Positions 7,185-12,687 are shown, numbered from the stretch's first letter. The stretch: 14,757 nt of DNA from CAZINM01 sp964540605 (GCA_964540605.1 CAZINM010000027.1:1-14757), one strand, 5' to 3'. Notes: generated by a model not told the origin, from the letters alone. Program-made: numbers and translations.

Positions 7185-8141
7185 ATGGCTCAAAAGAAAA
7201 AAGGCTCAAGAAACCAGCCCAAATCTAAAAATATGAGTAAAACACCTAATCAGGTTAAAAAAACTCCAACTAATGTTGTAAGATCAGAAGCAAAAGTTAA
7301 GACTACAGAAGTAATGAAAAAGAAACCTGTAACGGAAGAATCTGAAATTTCTCAAAGTAGATCACCTCAATTAAAAATAAAGTTAGTAAAACCTAACTTC
7401 AAAAAATTTGCACTTTATGTATTACTTATTGTTACTACATTGATTGTTGTAGATTTTATTGTTCAGTATATTAACAATGATTATAGTGTTGCTATTGTTA
7501 ATGGCTACAGGATATCACGAAGCGAATATGAAAAAAGATTAGAAGAAGCTTACGGAGAAGTAATTGCATCTCAACTTGTTAATGAGCAGCTAATAATTCA
7601 AGAAGCTGCAAAAGATGAGATCACAGTCACAGAAGAAGATATTCAAGAATTGGTTGATCAGACAATAGAAGATATTGGTGGTCAAGAAGCATTTGAAAGT
7701 GCCTTGGAAGCTAACGGATTAACAGAAGAAGCTTATAGGAGGAATTTGAAGATCCAGTTACTTGCTGAAAAAATGATCGTAACAGAACCATCAGAAGAAG
7801 ATTTACTAGCCTTCTATGAAGAATATAAGGATGTATATTTTGGAGAGGAATCAAAATACGAGGATGTTAAAGAAGATGTTGCAGACCTATACAAAAGTCA
7901 AAAATTTAATGAGGAATCTTCTGCTTGGTTAACAGAAATTCGTGATAGCTCAACAATTCAAAACAATGTTTCTAATCCTCCTAAATATGGGCTCTTAAAG
8001 ATCACAAGAGATCTTTTAACTGACTTCAATAACCGATTGAACGATGGTCAAGATACCGAAGAGGAATCTGAAAAAGAGAGTGAAACAGAAGCTGAAGATG
8101 AGACAGAGGTAGAAACTGAAACCGAAACAGAAACAGAATAA
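7185..8141 (+). CDS. Membrane-anchored SurA/PrsA-like chaperone without a PPIase domain
   Basis: This is probably a periplasmic-side or cell-surface folding factor held by one membrane helix. Residues 1-72 are a Lys/Ser/Thr-rich cytoplasmic segment, and residues 74-95 are the transmembrane helix. Residues about 100-255 resemble a SurA N-terminal chaperone domain, with VAIVNGYRISRSEYEKR, a helical block (128-198), PSEEDLLAFYEEYKDVYF and the closing helix KYEDVKEDVADLYKS. The parvulin PPIase domain normally inserted between these last two segments is absent; only about five residues separate them. The last 30 residues are an acidic Glu/Thr tail. There is no Shine-Dalgarno sequence. The gene is 76 nt after the M23 gene and is the last before the terminator, so it may help fold the secreted hydrolase. 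Confidence 0.8.
   Translation: MAQKKKGSRNQPKSKNMSKTPNQVKKTPTNVVRSEAKVKTTEVMKKKPVTEESEISQSRSPQLKIKLVKPNFKKFALYVLLIVTTLIVVDFIVQYINNDYSVAIVNGYRISRSEYEKRLEEAYGEVIASQLVNEQLIIQEAAKDEITVTEEDIQELVDQTIEDIGGQEAFESALEANGLTEEAYRRNLKIQLLAEKMIVTEPSEEDLLAFYEEYKDVYFGEESKYEDVKEDVADLYKSQKFNEESSAWLTEIRDSSTIQNNVSNPPKYGLLKITRDLLTDFNNRLNDGQDTEEESEKESETEAEDETEVETETETETE
8110..8139 (+). repeat. Hexamer repeats encoding the Glu-Thr tail
   Basis: About four to five consecutive GAAACN units encode the Glu-Thr tail at the C-terminus of the SurA-like protein. Such tracts expand and contract by slippage. Confidence 0.6.
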
Positions 8142-8160
8142 AAATAGATCTTACTAAAGC

Positions 8161-8187
8161 AAACCCCCTCAGAAGAGGGGGTTTTTA
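8161..8187 (+). terminator. Rho-independent terminator of the prfB-ftsEX operon
   Basis: A perfect 10-bp stem (8161-8170 with 8175-8184) closes an AGAA loop and runs into TTTTT at 8182-8186. It ends the plus-strand operon. Read from the other strand it follows raiA, but with a weaker U-tract, so it may serve both. Confidence 0.92.
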
Positions 8188-8243
8188 TTTTAATTATTTG
8201 ACCGTAGACAAATGATCAATGCTCTCTGGAACGATCTTAAGAT

Positions 8244-8828
8244 CTACACAGGTTTATCAGGTTCCTCAATAATTCCATAATTATCCCCTAACCTGTAGAC
8301 GACAGAGATCTTTCCTGTTTTTCTATTTTTGAACATATATTGGTCCCAATTTTGAAGCTCCATATTCTCAATTGCCTCAGCCTCATCCATTGGAGATAGA
8401 TCTTCCATTTTTCTTCTTTTTGCTATTACTGGTTCATAATCTGAATAATCATTTTGCAAACTATCTTCAACTTCTTGCTCACCAGAATTGTCAACTGTTT
8501 TCCAAGGGCTTTCACCTTTCCACTGGCTTAATTTCTCATTATATCTATTTAGTAATCTAAAAAACTTATCTGAGGTCGTGTCTATCAAGGCATACATATC
8601 TTGGCCTCTATCATCTATATGAATTCGAGTCCTAGGAACAGATGCTGTGACAGATAATTCAAAATCTTTCGAAACTCCTTTTCTCTTAATATTTTGGGTT
8701 AGGATAATATCTACTGAAACAACATTATCCAATAAATGCGCATGTTTTGTAAACTTCTCTAAAGCATAATCTCTTAAAGGATTTGTTGAATCCATGCCTG
8801 AAAATGTGATCTTGAATTTCTCCTCCAT
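8244..8828 (-). CDS. hpf: Long-form ribosome hibernation promoting factor
   Basis: The factor binds the 30S subunit and dimerises ribosomes into inactive 100S particles under starvation. The N-terminal S30AE domain spans about residues 1-105 (FKITFSGMD to FFRLLNRYNEKL). A variable acidic linker runs from 106 to 135. The C-terminal dimerisation domain spans about 138-190, with KRRKMEDLSPMDEAEAIENMEL and KISVVYRLGDNYGIIEE. The full two-domain layout marks the long form (also called RaiA/YvyD type). A GAGG lies 6 nt before the ATG, and a TATAAT on the minus strand at 8877-8872 suggests its own promoter with a leader of about 37 nt. The stop is TAG. Confidence 0.93.
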   Translation of the reverse strand: MEEKFKITFSGMDSTNPLRDYALEKFTKHAHLLDNVVSVDIILTQNIKRKGVSKDFELSVTASVPRTRIHIDDRGQDMYALIDTTSDKFFRLLNRYNEKLSQWKGESPWKTVDNSGEQEVEDSLQNDYSDYEPVIAKRRKMEDLSPMDEAEAIENMELQNWDQYMFKNRKTGKISVVYRLGDNYGIIEEPDKPV

Positions 8829-8871
8829 TTACAGCCTCGTAAAAAATTTAATCAAAAGAACTGATATAGAT

Positions 8872-8877
8872 ATTATA
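8872..8877 (-). promoter_or_regulatory. Probable -10 box of the hibernation factor gene
   Basis: A perfect TATAAT reads on the minus strand from 8877 to 8872, about 44 nt before the ATG. No good -35 was found. It separates this gene from the upstream MEMO gene, which lies 86 nt away. Confidence 0.4.
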
Positions 8878-8914
8878 CTGAAAGTAGCTTTTAAAGTAAC
8901 TCTTAAAAAACAAA

Positions 8915-9736
8915 TTACTCTTCAATAAATACAATAGACGCTGCTCCAACCGTCGATCTACCAGCACTTCCTGAAATTTCTAAGATCTTATGTCTGAGGA
9001 CTTTTGGCTTCCAACCTTTCTGCTTGGCAATATGTGATATCAAAGCTACAGATCTCGGAGCAGTTAGAGTTAGATCATTATTTTCTAAATAGTTCGAATC
9101 AAGTCCCGTTATCGCTTTTATTATTACTTCATCTGAAACTTTTGCATACTCGATTGGAATTCCAGATGAGATGTTTGATACACAGATCATTATATCTTCC
9201 GGATCAACAAAGCTTGAAAGATAATTTGAAACTAATCTTGGACTTGTATCCCCAACCATGAAAGGTACAATTCTGACACTCTCACCCATTGTTAAGTAAA
9301 TATATGGCAACTGAACCTCAATACCGATCTCCCCTTGATGTTTCGAATTATCGATCCTTAAAAGATCTTTCAATGAATCATCACTTTTTACAATTTCATC
9401 CAACCTATGTGTTTGTTTTATCCTACCTAAAGGTATTTCCCAAGCAATATAATCAGAAAAGGCAATAAAATCATGCTTATGCAAAAGGGGATCTGTAAAG
9501 ATAAATATTTCATCTACATCAATATTCAGAAATGGAGCATATAAAGAAGCATACAATTCGCCACCACTTAGATATGGGACATTGGGTGAAATTATCGCTC
9601 GAACATTCTCACCTAAAACATCATTCTCAGATCCAACAAAATTCATTGAATTCTCAATGGTTTTGGTTAATTCAGCAGGATCGATGGGATAGAATGATCC
9701 GGAATTCACACTGTGTCTTATATTGTTTGGTTCCAT
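8915..9736 (-). CDS. MEMO-family protein (AmmeMemoRadiSam system protein B-like), metal site degenerate
   Basis: The 273 residues follow the MEMO/AmrB fold order: RHSVNSGSFYP at 7-17, VRAIISPNVPYLSGG at 45-59, DEIFIF at 75-80, IPLG at 101-104, EIGIEVQLPYIYL at 136-148, VRIVPFMVG at 154-162 and STVGAASIVF near the end. The family's biochemical role in bacteria is unsettled; eukaryotic MEMO1 is a metal-binding redox protein. Compared with MEMO1, the ligand His of PHAGY is Asn52, the SSD-CH His motif is VSNISSG (186-192), and the conserved ligand Cys is Ala226. Some His (86, 88, 133) remain nearby. It follows the thioredoxin-like gene with a 3-nt gap and no Shine-Dalgarno sequence, so the two are probably co-translated. 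Confidence 0.85.
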   Translation of the reverse strand: MEPNNIRHSVNSGSFYPIDPAELTKTIENSMNFVGSENDVLGENVRAIISPNVPYLSGGELYASLYAPFLNIDVDEIFIFTDPLLHKHDFIAFSDYIAWEIPLGRIKQTHRLDEIVKSDDSLKDLLRIDNSKHQGEIGIEVQLPYIYLTMGESVRIVPFMVGDTSPRLVSNYLSSFVDPEDIMICVSNISSGIPIEYAKVSDEVIIKAITGLDSNYLENNDLTLTAPRSVALISHIAKQKGWKPKVLRHKILEISGSAGRSTVGAASIVFIEE

Positions 9737-9739
9737 TTG

Positions 9740-10423
9740 TTAATCTTTTTTATCTACTACCATTGAATATATCACATATCCAATTATTGCAAAAAAGAAA
9801 ACACCACCAATTAGCATTAAGGCATTACTACCTGAATTTTGTGAATTATTAGATTGAGATTCTTCAATATCTATCTCAAATTCTTGCGCAAGAAAATCAA
9901 CAATTGGTGAATCTCCTACTTCATACAATTTTTCGCCATCTTTTTCATAAACTAAAAATGGCCAACCTTTCTCCTCTTCAGTAACTTTTAATTCTTCCCA
10001 TAAAGCTAGCAACTCATCAAATATCTCCTCACTCTCACTTATCTGCCTGTATATTATTGAATCTTGAAGATCATTATCTGCAACAAACTCCTCAACAACT
10101 TTACAGTGTGGGCAATTTTCATCAACATAGATAGTGAATGTAATGTTTTCATTATTTTCATTGTTTTCGTTATTATCTGCCTCATCTGTTGTGTCTTGAC
10201 CTGCACTATCTACAAGAGCCTCTGCATTTTGATCTTCGGCTAATGCCTGATCTTGAGTATTATCTTGTATCGTAATATCTTGCTGAGCTTCTTGTGCTTC
10301 AAGTTGTTCTCCCTCTTGTGCGAATGTATATGTAACTGGCATCATAACGGAAGTAAATGCCATAATAGCAATAATCTTGAGTGAGATTCTTAAGCTTCTC
10401 ATAATCTTATTTGTAAATTTCAT
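9740..10423 (-). CDS. Membrane-tethered thioredoxin/glutaredoxin-like protein, CPHC motif
   Basis: This is an extracytoplasmic redox protein. Residues 1-35 are a signal peptide (hydrophobic about 15-30, cleavage after TFA). Residues 37-93 are a low-complexity Gln/Asp/Asn/Glu spacer ending in NNEN repeats. A thioredoxin-fold domain spans about 94-180 with the CPHC redox motif at 104-107 and a likely cis-Pro at 155 (GWPFLVY). A C-terminal membrane helix lies at about 201-222, followed by a short basic-acidic tail. The domain is therefore displayed outside the cell on a stalk. It is the first gene of an apparent pair with the MEMO gene. The exact substrate is unknown; disulfide exchange in secreted proteins is plausible, and the M23 protein and the anchored protein at 12839-13558 are Cys-containing candidates. 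Confidence 0.82.
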   Translation of the reverse strand: MKFTNKIMRSLRISLKIIAIMAFTSVMMPVTYTFAQEGEQLEAQEAQQDITIQDNTQDQALAEDQNAEALVDSAGQDTTDEADNNENNENNENITFTIYVDENCPHCKVVEEFVADNDLQDSIIYRQISESEEIFDELLALWEELKVTEEEKGWPFLVYEKDGEKLYEVGDSPIVDFLAQEFEIDIEESQSNNSQNSGSNALMLIGGVFFFAIIGYVIYSMVVDKKD

Positions 10424-10467
10424 AAATATTTGATAATTGATTGATCTTATTTAATTGTTGTCCGACT

Positions 10468-10496
10468 ATTTTACTTGATGACAGCTACTTTATAAA
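10468..10496 (-). promoter_or_regulatory. Candidate promoter of the thioredoxin-MEMO pair
   Basis: On the minus strand TTTATA (10496-10491), a 17-nt spacer and TAAAAT (10473-10468) give a plausible sigma70 promoter. It would leave a leader of about 35-40 nt. The 91-nt divergent gap must also hold a promoter for the plus-strand gene at 10515; TTGATG at 10475 with TATATC at 10499 is a weak candidate. Confidence 0.4.
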
Positions 10497-10514
10497 GATA
10501 TATCATTCATAGTC

Positions 10515-11183
10515 GTGGAAGAAATAAATATAAAAAAAAGAACAAAGGTTTGGGCGAGGATCATTTGGGGAATATTTTCGATCATTATTATCTCTTTACT
10601 GATAGTATCCCCTACTCCAATTCTATTTTCATATTACTCGGACTCAATTTTTGAAGAAGATGACACTTTCCCCGAAGATTTTGATGATGTACCTGGAATA
10701 GTTTTTGGTGCCAGTATTACAATAAAACAAGAGCCAAGTTCGATCTTAAAAGATCGATTGGATATCGCAGCTTCACTTTTTATGCAACATAAGATTAGCT
10801 ATATAATTCTTTCTGGCAATGATGATACCCCATACAATGAAGTTTCAGTTATGGAAAGCTATCTACTTCGAAATTATTCAAATATCACACCAAATGATAT
10901 TGTTTTAGATGGTTATGGATATCGTACCTTTGATACATGCATAAGAGCAAAGGAACTTATGGATATAGATAAAGCTATATTGATAACTAATGGGTACCAT
11001 TTACCTCGAAGTTTGTTTCTATGCAACAATCTAGGTATTGAAAGTATTGGTGTTAACGCAACAATGCATGATTATGAAGATGAGACCAAGTTTCATATTA
11101 GAGAGGTTTTTGCGATCGATAAATCCTTGATCGATATTTACCTTTTCGCACCAGAATATTCAATAAAAAAGTATGAAGAGTAG
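10515..11183 (+). CDS. SanA/YdcF-like DUF218 membrane protein
   Basis: The 222 residues have a cytoplasmic basic start, one membrane helix at about 15-38, and an extracytoplasmic DUF218 domain. Recognisable DUF218 pieces are GIVFGASI (61-68), the helix PSSILKDRLDIAASLFM, YIILSGNDD (96-104), NEVSVMESYLL, the acidic-aromatic block IVLDGYGYRTFDTCIRAKEL (129-148), AILITNGYHLPRSLF (154-168) and IGVNA (178-182). In E. coli SanA affects the envelope barrier to vancomycin; the reaction of the family is not established. The start is GTG, with no ATG or Shine-Dalgarno sequence nearby. The stop is TAG, 5 nt before an assembly gap, after which a diverged copy of the gene's last codons appears. Confidence 0.85.
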   Translation: MEEINIKKRTKVWARIIWGIFSIIIISLLIVSPTPILFSYYSDSIFEEDDTFPEDFDDVPGIVFGASITIKQEPSSILKDRLDIAASLFMQHKISYIILSGNDDTPYNEVSVMESYLLRNYSNITPNDIVLDGYGYRTFDTCIRAKELMDIDKAILITNGYHLPRSLFLCNNLGIESIGVNATMHDYEDETKFHIREVFAIDKSLIDIYLFAPEYSIKKYEE

Positions 11184-11188
11184 AGGTT
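11131..11188 (+). repeat. Direct repeat copy 1, end of the DUF218 gene
   Basis: These 58 nt cover the last codons and stop of the DUF218 gene. They match 11232-11289 at 52 of 58 positions by hand alignment. Three of the six differences are silent and one swaps TAG for TAA; the other two cause the single changes Leu to Phe and Ile to Thr. Confidence 0.85.
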
Positions 11189-11198
11189 NNNNNNNNNN
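11189..11198. other. Assembly gap between the two repeat copies
   Basis: Ten N, probably a placeholder. The flanking near-identical repeat could itself have caused the break, so the real distance is unknown. Confidence 0.9.
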
Positions 11199-11218
11199 TA
11201 TAGCTATTTTAGTCTTAA

Positions 11219-11284
11219 TCGAAAGCATTTCTCGATATTTACTTCTTTGCTCCAGAATATTCAACAAAAAAGTATGAAGAGTAA
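11219..11284 (+). pseudogene. Remnant of a second DUF218 gene (C-terminal end only)
   Basis: The frame ending at TAA 11282-11284 encodes LDIYFFAPEYSTKKYEE, matching the C-terminus of the upstream protein with two substitutions. An in-frame TAA lies at 11216-11218, and similarity fades upstream of about 11222. It is either a decayed tandem duplicate or the tail of a paralogue whose body is lost in the gap at 11189-11198. Confidence 0.6.
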
Positions 11285-11289
11285 AGGTT
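11232..11289 (+). repeat. Direct repeat copy 2, beyond the gap
   Basis: This is the partner of 11131-11188, about 90 percent identical. After 11289 the sequence is unrelated and shows no coding signal until the tRNA promoter at 11377. Confidence 0.85.
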
Positions 11290-11376
11290 TGAGATCTCAT
11301 CCTATTAGTAACAAAAAGGATCTGTAATAAGAGCTTGTTCTTGGTATTATTAATAATTTTTCATCAGTATGATCAG

Positions 11377-11405
11377 TTGCGAATTTGGTTATGCAGAAGT
11401 ATAAT
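11377..11405 (+). promoter_or_regulatory. Promoter of the tRNA-Asn gene
   Basis: TTGCGA (11377-11382), a 17-nt spacer and a perfect TATAAT (11400-11405) point at the tRNA. Transcription would start near 11412, giving a 5' leader of about 33 nt for RNase P to remove. Confidence 0.65.
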
Positions 11406-11444
11406 AGCCAAGTTATGAAGATGAACCTTCATAAATGTTGTTGA

Positions 11445-11519
11445 TCCGCGGTAGCTCAATGGTAGAGCGGCTGGCTGTTAACCAGCGGGTTGCAGGTTCG
11501 AATCCTGCCCGCGGAGCCA
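11445..11519 (+). tRNA. tRNA-Asn (anticodon GUU), CCA encoded
   Basis: A complete cloverleaf can be drawn. The 7-bp acceptor pairs 11445-11451 with 11509-11515. The D-arm contains AGCTCAATGGTAGAGC. The 5-bp anticodon stem (11470-11474 with 11482-11486) closes the loop CTGTTAA with anticodon GTT at 11477-11479. The T-arm has the TTCGAAT loop on a GCAGG/CCTGC stem. The discriminator G is at 11516 and CCA at 11517-11519. It reads AAC and AAU codons. Its own promoter and terminator flank it. The last 20 nt recur exactly at 11665-11684. Confidence 0.97.
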
Positions 11520-11525
11520 AATAAG

Positions 11526-11550
11526 AATCCGACATTTTGTCGGATTTTTA
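11526..11550 (+). terminator. Terminator of tRNA-Asn
   Basis: A 9-bp stem (11526-11534 with 11538-11546) with a 3-nt loop is followed by T-rich sequence (TTTTTATTTG). It starts 7 nt after the encoded CCA. Confidence 0.85.
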
Positions 11551-11562
11551 TTTGTTTCTGAG

Positions 11563-11660
11563 ACGAATTAAACCTGGGACAGGTTCGTAGAGCCGCTTCC
11601 CAAGAATCGAACGAAGTGAAGATTATTGGCAGAAGCGAGTACATACTTGAGCGAAGCGAA
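11563..11660. other. Hairpin-rich noncoding block between tRNA copies
   Basis: AACCTG/CAGGTT (11571-11585) forms a small hairpin. A longer one pairs 11594-11603 with 11626-11637 (CGCTTC-CCAA against TTGG, two bulged bases, GAAGCG), with an inner AATC/GATT pair and a 12-nt loop. Motifs of the form GAAGYGA occur three times (11613, 11632, 11653). The block is richer in G+C than its surroundings and has no convincing coding frame. It could be a structured RNA, an integration scar or a small repetitive element. Confidence 0.45.
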
Positions 11661-11664
11661 AAGT

Positions 11665-11684
11665 GAATCCTGCCCGCGGAGCCA
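11665..11684 (+). repeat. Exact 20-nt copy of the tRNA-Asn 3' end
   Basis: It is identical to 11500-11519, covering half of the T-loop, the 3' T-stem, the 3' acceptor strand, the discriminator and CCA. No matching 5' half is present. It is followed within 7 nt by a second terminator, mirroring the arrangement of the intact gene. This is the pattern left by integration at a tRNA 3' end (attL/attR) or by partial tandem duplication. Confidence 0.85.
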
Positions 11685-11690
11685 TAAATA

Positions 11691-11713
11691 AAAATCCCTT
11701 TCTGGGATTTTTT
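11691..11713. terminator. Bidirectional terminator
   Basis: An 8-bp stem (11691-11698 with 11704-11711) with loop TTTCT has a T-run on both strands: TTTTTT at 11708-11713 on plus, and TTTTTATTT reading minus. It ends the minus-strand gene at 11714 and any plus transcript from the tRNA side. Confidence 0.8.
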
Positions 11714-12265
11714 CTATAAAAGCTTCTTAATATGCTCAAGTAACGCTTTCTCAGCCTTTTTAAATTTCCCAAGTACAACAGTATCAGTCACACTAGTGAG
11801 AGCTACTTCACCATACATCTTATTACCTTCTTGACTCGCAAAACCTCTTGGAGACCAATATTCAAAGAAAGTAAGAGATGTTCCTTCGGGGATTACCGTC
11901 TGCATTTTCCACCCCTTTTTTATTGAGTATCCTCTTTGTCCTCCATCAGTTTTTGGGTTATAAACATGTAATTTTATTTCTCCCTCTGGAGTCATTAGAA
12001 TAACTCCAACAGGTTTATCTTCAGTAGTAGAATAAAAGATCTCGGTTACTTCACCCTCTCCTTGATATACTTGTACTGGTGTGTTAGTAGATGCCTCAAT
12101 AAGAGCAATATCTGGATTTAATTCGCCATTTATCTTCATCTCACGAATTACAATCTTTCCATCTTCCATTTGACTCGGTTCAGGATTTAATCTTTCAACA
12201 GATTGTACTTTATCTACTTCTGGAATTGATGGAGATTTTATTAGACCTATCGTTTCAATGCTCAT
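11714..12265 (-). CDS. Unrecognised soluble protein, possibly cupin-like
   Basis: I do not recognise this 183-residue protein. It has no signal peptide or membrane helix and is rich in predicted beta strands from about 60 to 165. The order TPVQVYQGEGEVTEIFYS, PVGVILMTPEGEIKLHVYNP and WKMQTVIPEGTSLTFFEYWSPRGF loosely recalls cupin-like barrels that bind sugars or metals, but I see no clear metal-binding HxH-E pattern, so this is only a guess. The C-terminus is a basic helix (KFKKAEKALLEHIKKLL). The start at 12265 is chosen because a TATAAT at 12278-12273 ends 7 nt before it, giving a leaderless mRNA. An upstream ATG at 12274 would lie inside that -10 box. The stop is TAG next to a terminator. 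Confidence 0.7.
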   Translation of the reverse strand: MSIETIGLIKSPSIPEVDKVQSVERLNPEPSQMEDGKIVIREMKINGELNPDIALIEASTNTPVQVYQGEGEVTEIFYSTTEDKPVGVILMTPEGEIKLHVYNPKTDGGQRGYSIKKGWKMQTVIPEGTSLTFFEYWSPRGFASQEGNKMYGEVALTSVTDTVVLGKFKKAEKALLEHIKKLL

Positions 12266-12272
12266 AATAAAC

Positions 12273-12278
12273 ATTATA
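12273..12278 (-). promoter_or_regulatory. -10 box giving a leaderless start at 12265
   Basis: A perfect TATAAT on the minus strand is followed by GTTTATT and then ATG at 12265, so the transcript should begin at or one base before the start codon. A TTGATC further upstream is spaced about 20 nt, too far for a good -35. Confidence 0.55.
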
Positions 12279-12408
12279 CATCAGATTAATTTGCACATGA
12301 TCAATATAAAGTTAGGTTTATATTTAATTGATAATCTACTATTAAATGAATCTCTATTAGTTGATCAATTTTTAGCTGAGTGTCGTTACCTATACAGGCG
12401 ACTTATAG

Positions 12409-12414
12409 TATAAT
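12409..12414 (+). promoter_or_regulatory. -10 box of the small Cys/His protein gene
   Basis: TATAAT with a weak TTACCT (12386-12391) 17 nt upstream predicts transcription from about 12421 and a 29-nt leader. A GTCG/CGAC inverted pair (12382-12385, 12399-12402) brackets the -35 to -10 spacer. Confidence 0.5.
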
Positions 12415-12428
12415 CTCACTGCACTGGA

Positions 12429-12443
12429 CCTCACGAAGAGGAG
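12429..12443 (+). promoter_or_regulatory. Strong Shine-Dalgarno site within a small hairpin
   Basis: AGGAG at 12439-12443 sits 6 nt before the ATG, the strongest ribosome binding site in the window. CCTC at 12429-12432 can pair with GAGG at 12438-12441 across a 5-nt loop, partly hiding the site. Confidence 0.5.
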
Positions 12444-12449
12444 AAAAAA

Positions 12450-12608
12450 ATGGCAAATCTGGTGACAGTATCAATTACATGCCCTACATGTGGGAAGGTC
12501 GTGTACGGTGTCGGTCAAGATGAAGAATCGGCAAGAATTGTTGCCGAAGAGAATCTTGAATGGCATAAGATACATGACCTTAGCCATATCTGGGAGCACC
12601 GGAAGTAA
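12450..12608 (+). CDS. 52-residue Cys/His (zinc-finger-like) protein
   Basis: A small gene with clear expression signals: a TATAAT promoter, a strong AGGAG and its own terminator. The protein starts MANLVTVSITCPTCGKVVYG. It has a CPTC knuckle (Cys11, Cys14), an acidic helix (about 23-37) and four His (39, 42, 46, 50) in WHKIHDLSHIWEH. A C2H2-type zinc site is likely by spacing but unproven. I do not recognise the family. Its G+C is about 45 percent by hand count, well above its neighbours, and codons such as CTG, GTC and CGG are used, suggesting either high expression or recent transfer. It has no signal peptide, so it is cytoplasmic, perhaps a nucleic-acid-binding regulator. Confidence 0.75.
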   Translation: MANLVTVSITCPTCGKVVYGVGQDEESARIVAEENLEWHKIHDLSHIWEHRK

Positions 12609-12637
12609 TCTCGAAAACTAATCCTAGTCCAGTGCCG

Positions 12638-12687
12638 GTAGAGGCTCATGATTTCATTTCTTTGAGCCTCTACTGTTTCTCTCTTTT
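12638..12687 (+). terminator. Terminator of the small Cys/His gene
   Basis: A perfect 11-bp stem (12638-12648 with 12663-12673) closes a 14-nt loop and is followed by the pyrimidine-rich TGTTTCTCTCTTTT. The long loop is unusual, but the position 30 nt after the stop fits. Confidence 0.7.

Noticed and set aside
11456..11644. 62-codon minus-strand open frame over the tRNA
   Set aside because: Its C-terminal GRIRTCNPLVNSQPLY is simply the reverse complement of tRNA-Asn, a well-known spurious translation.
12265..12274. ATG at 12274 as start of the unrecognised gene
   Set aside because: It sits within the TATAAT box; the ATG at 12265 is correctly spaced for a leaderless mRNA.
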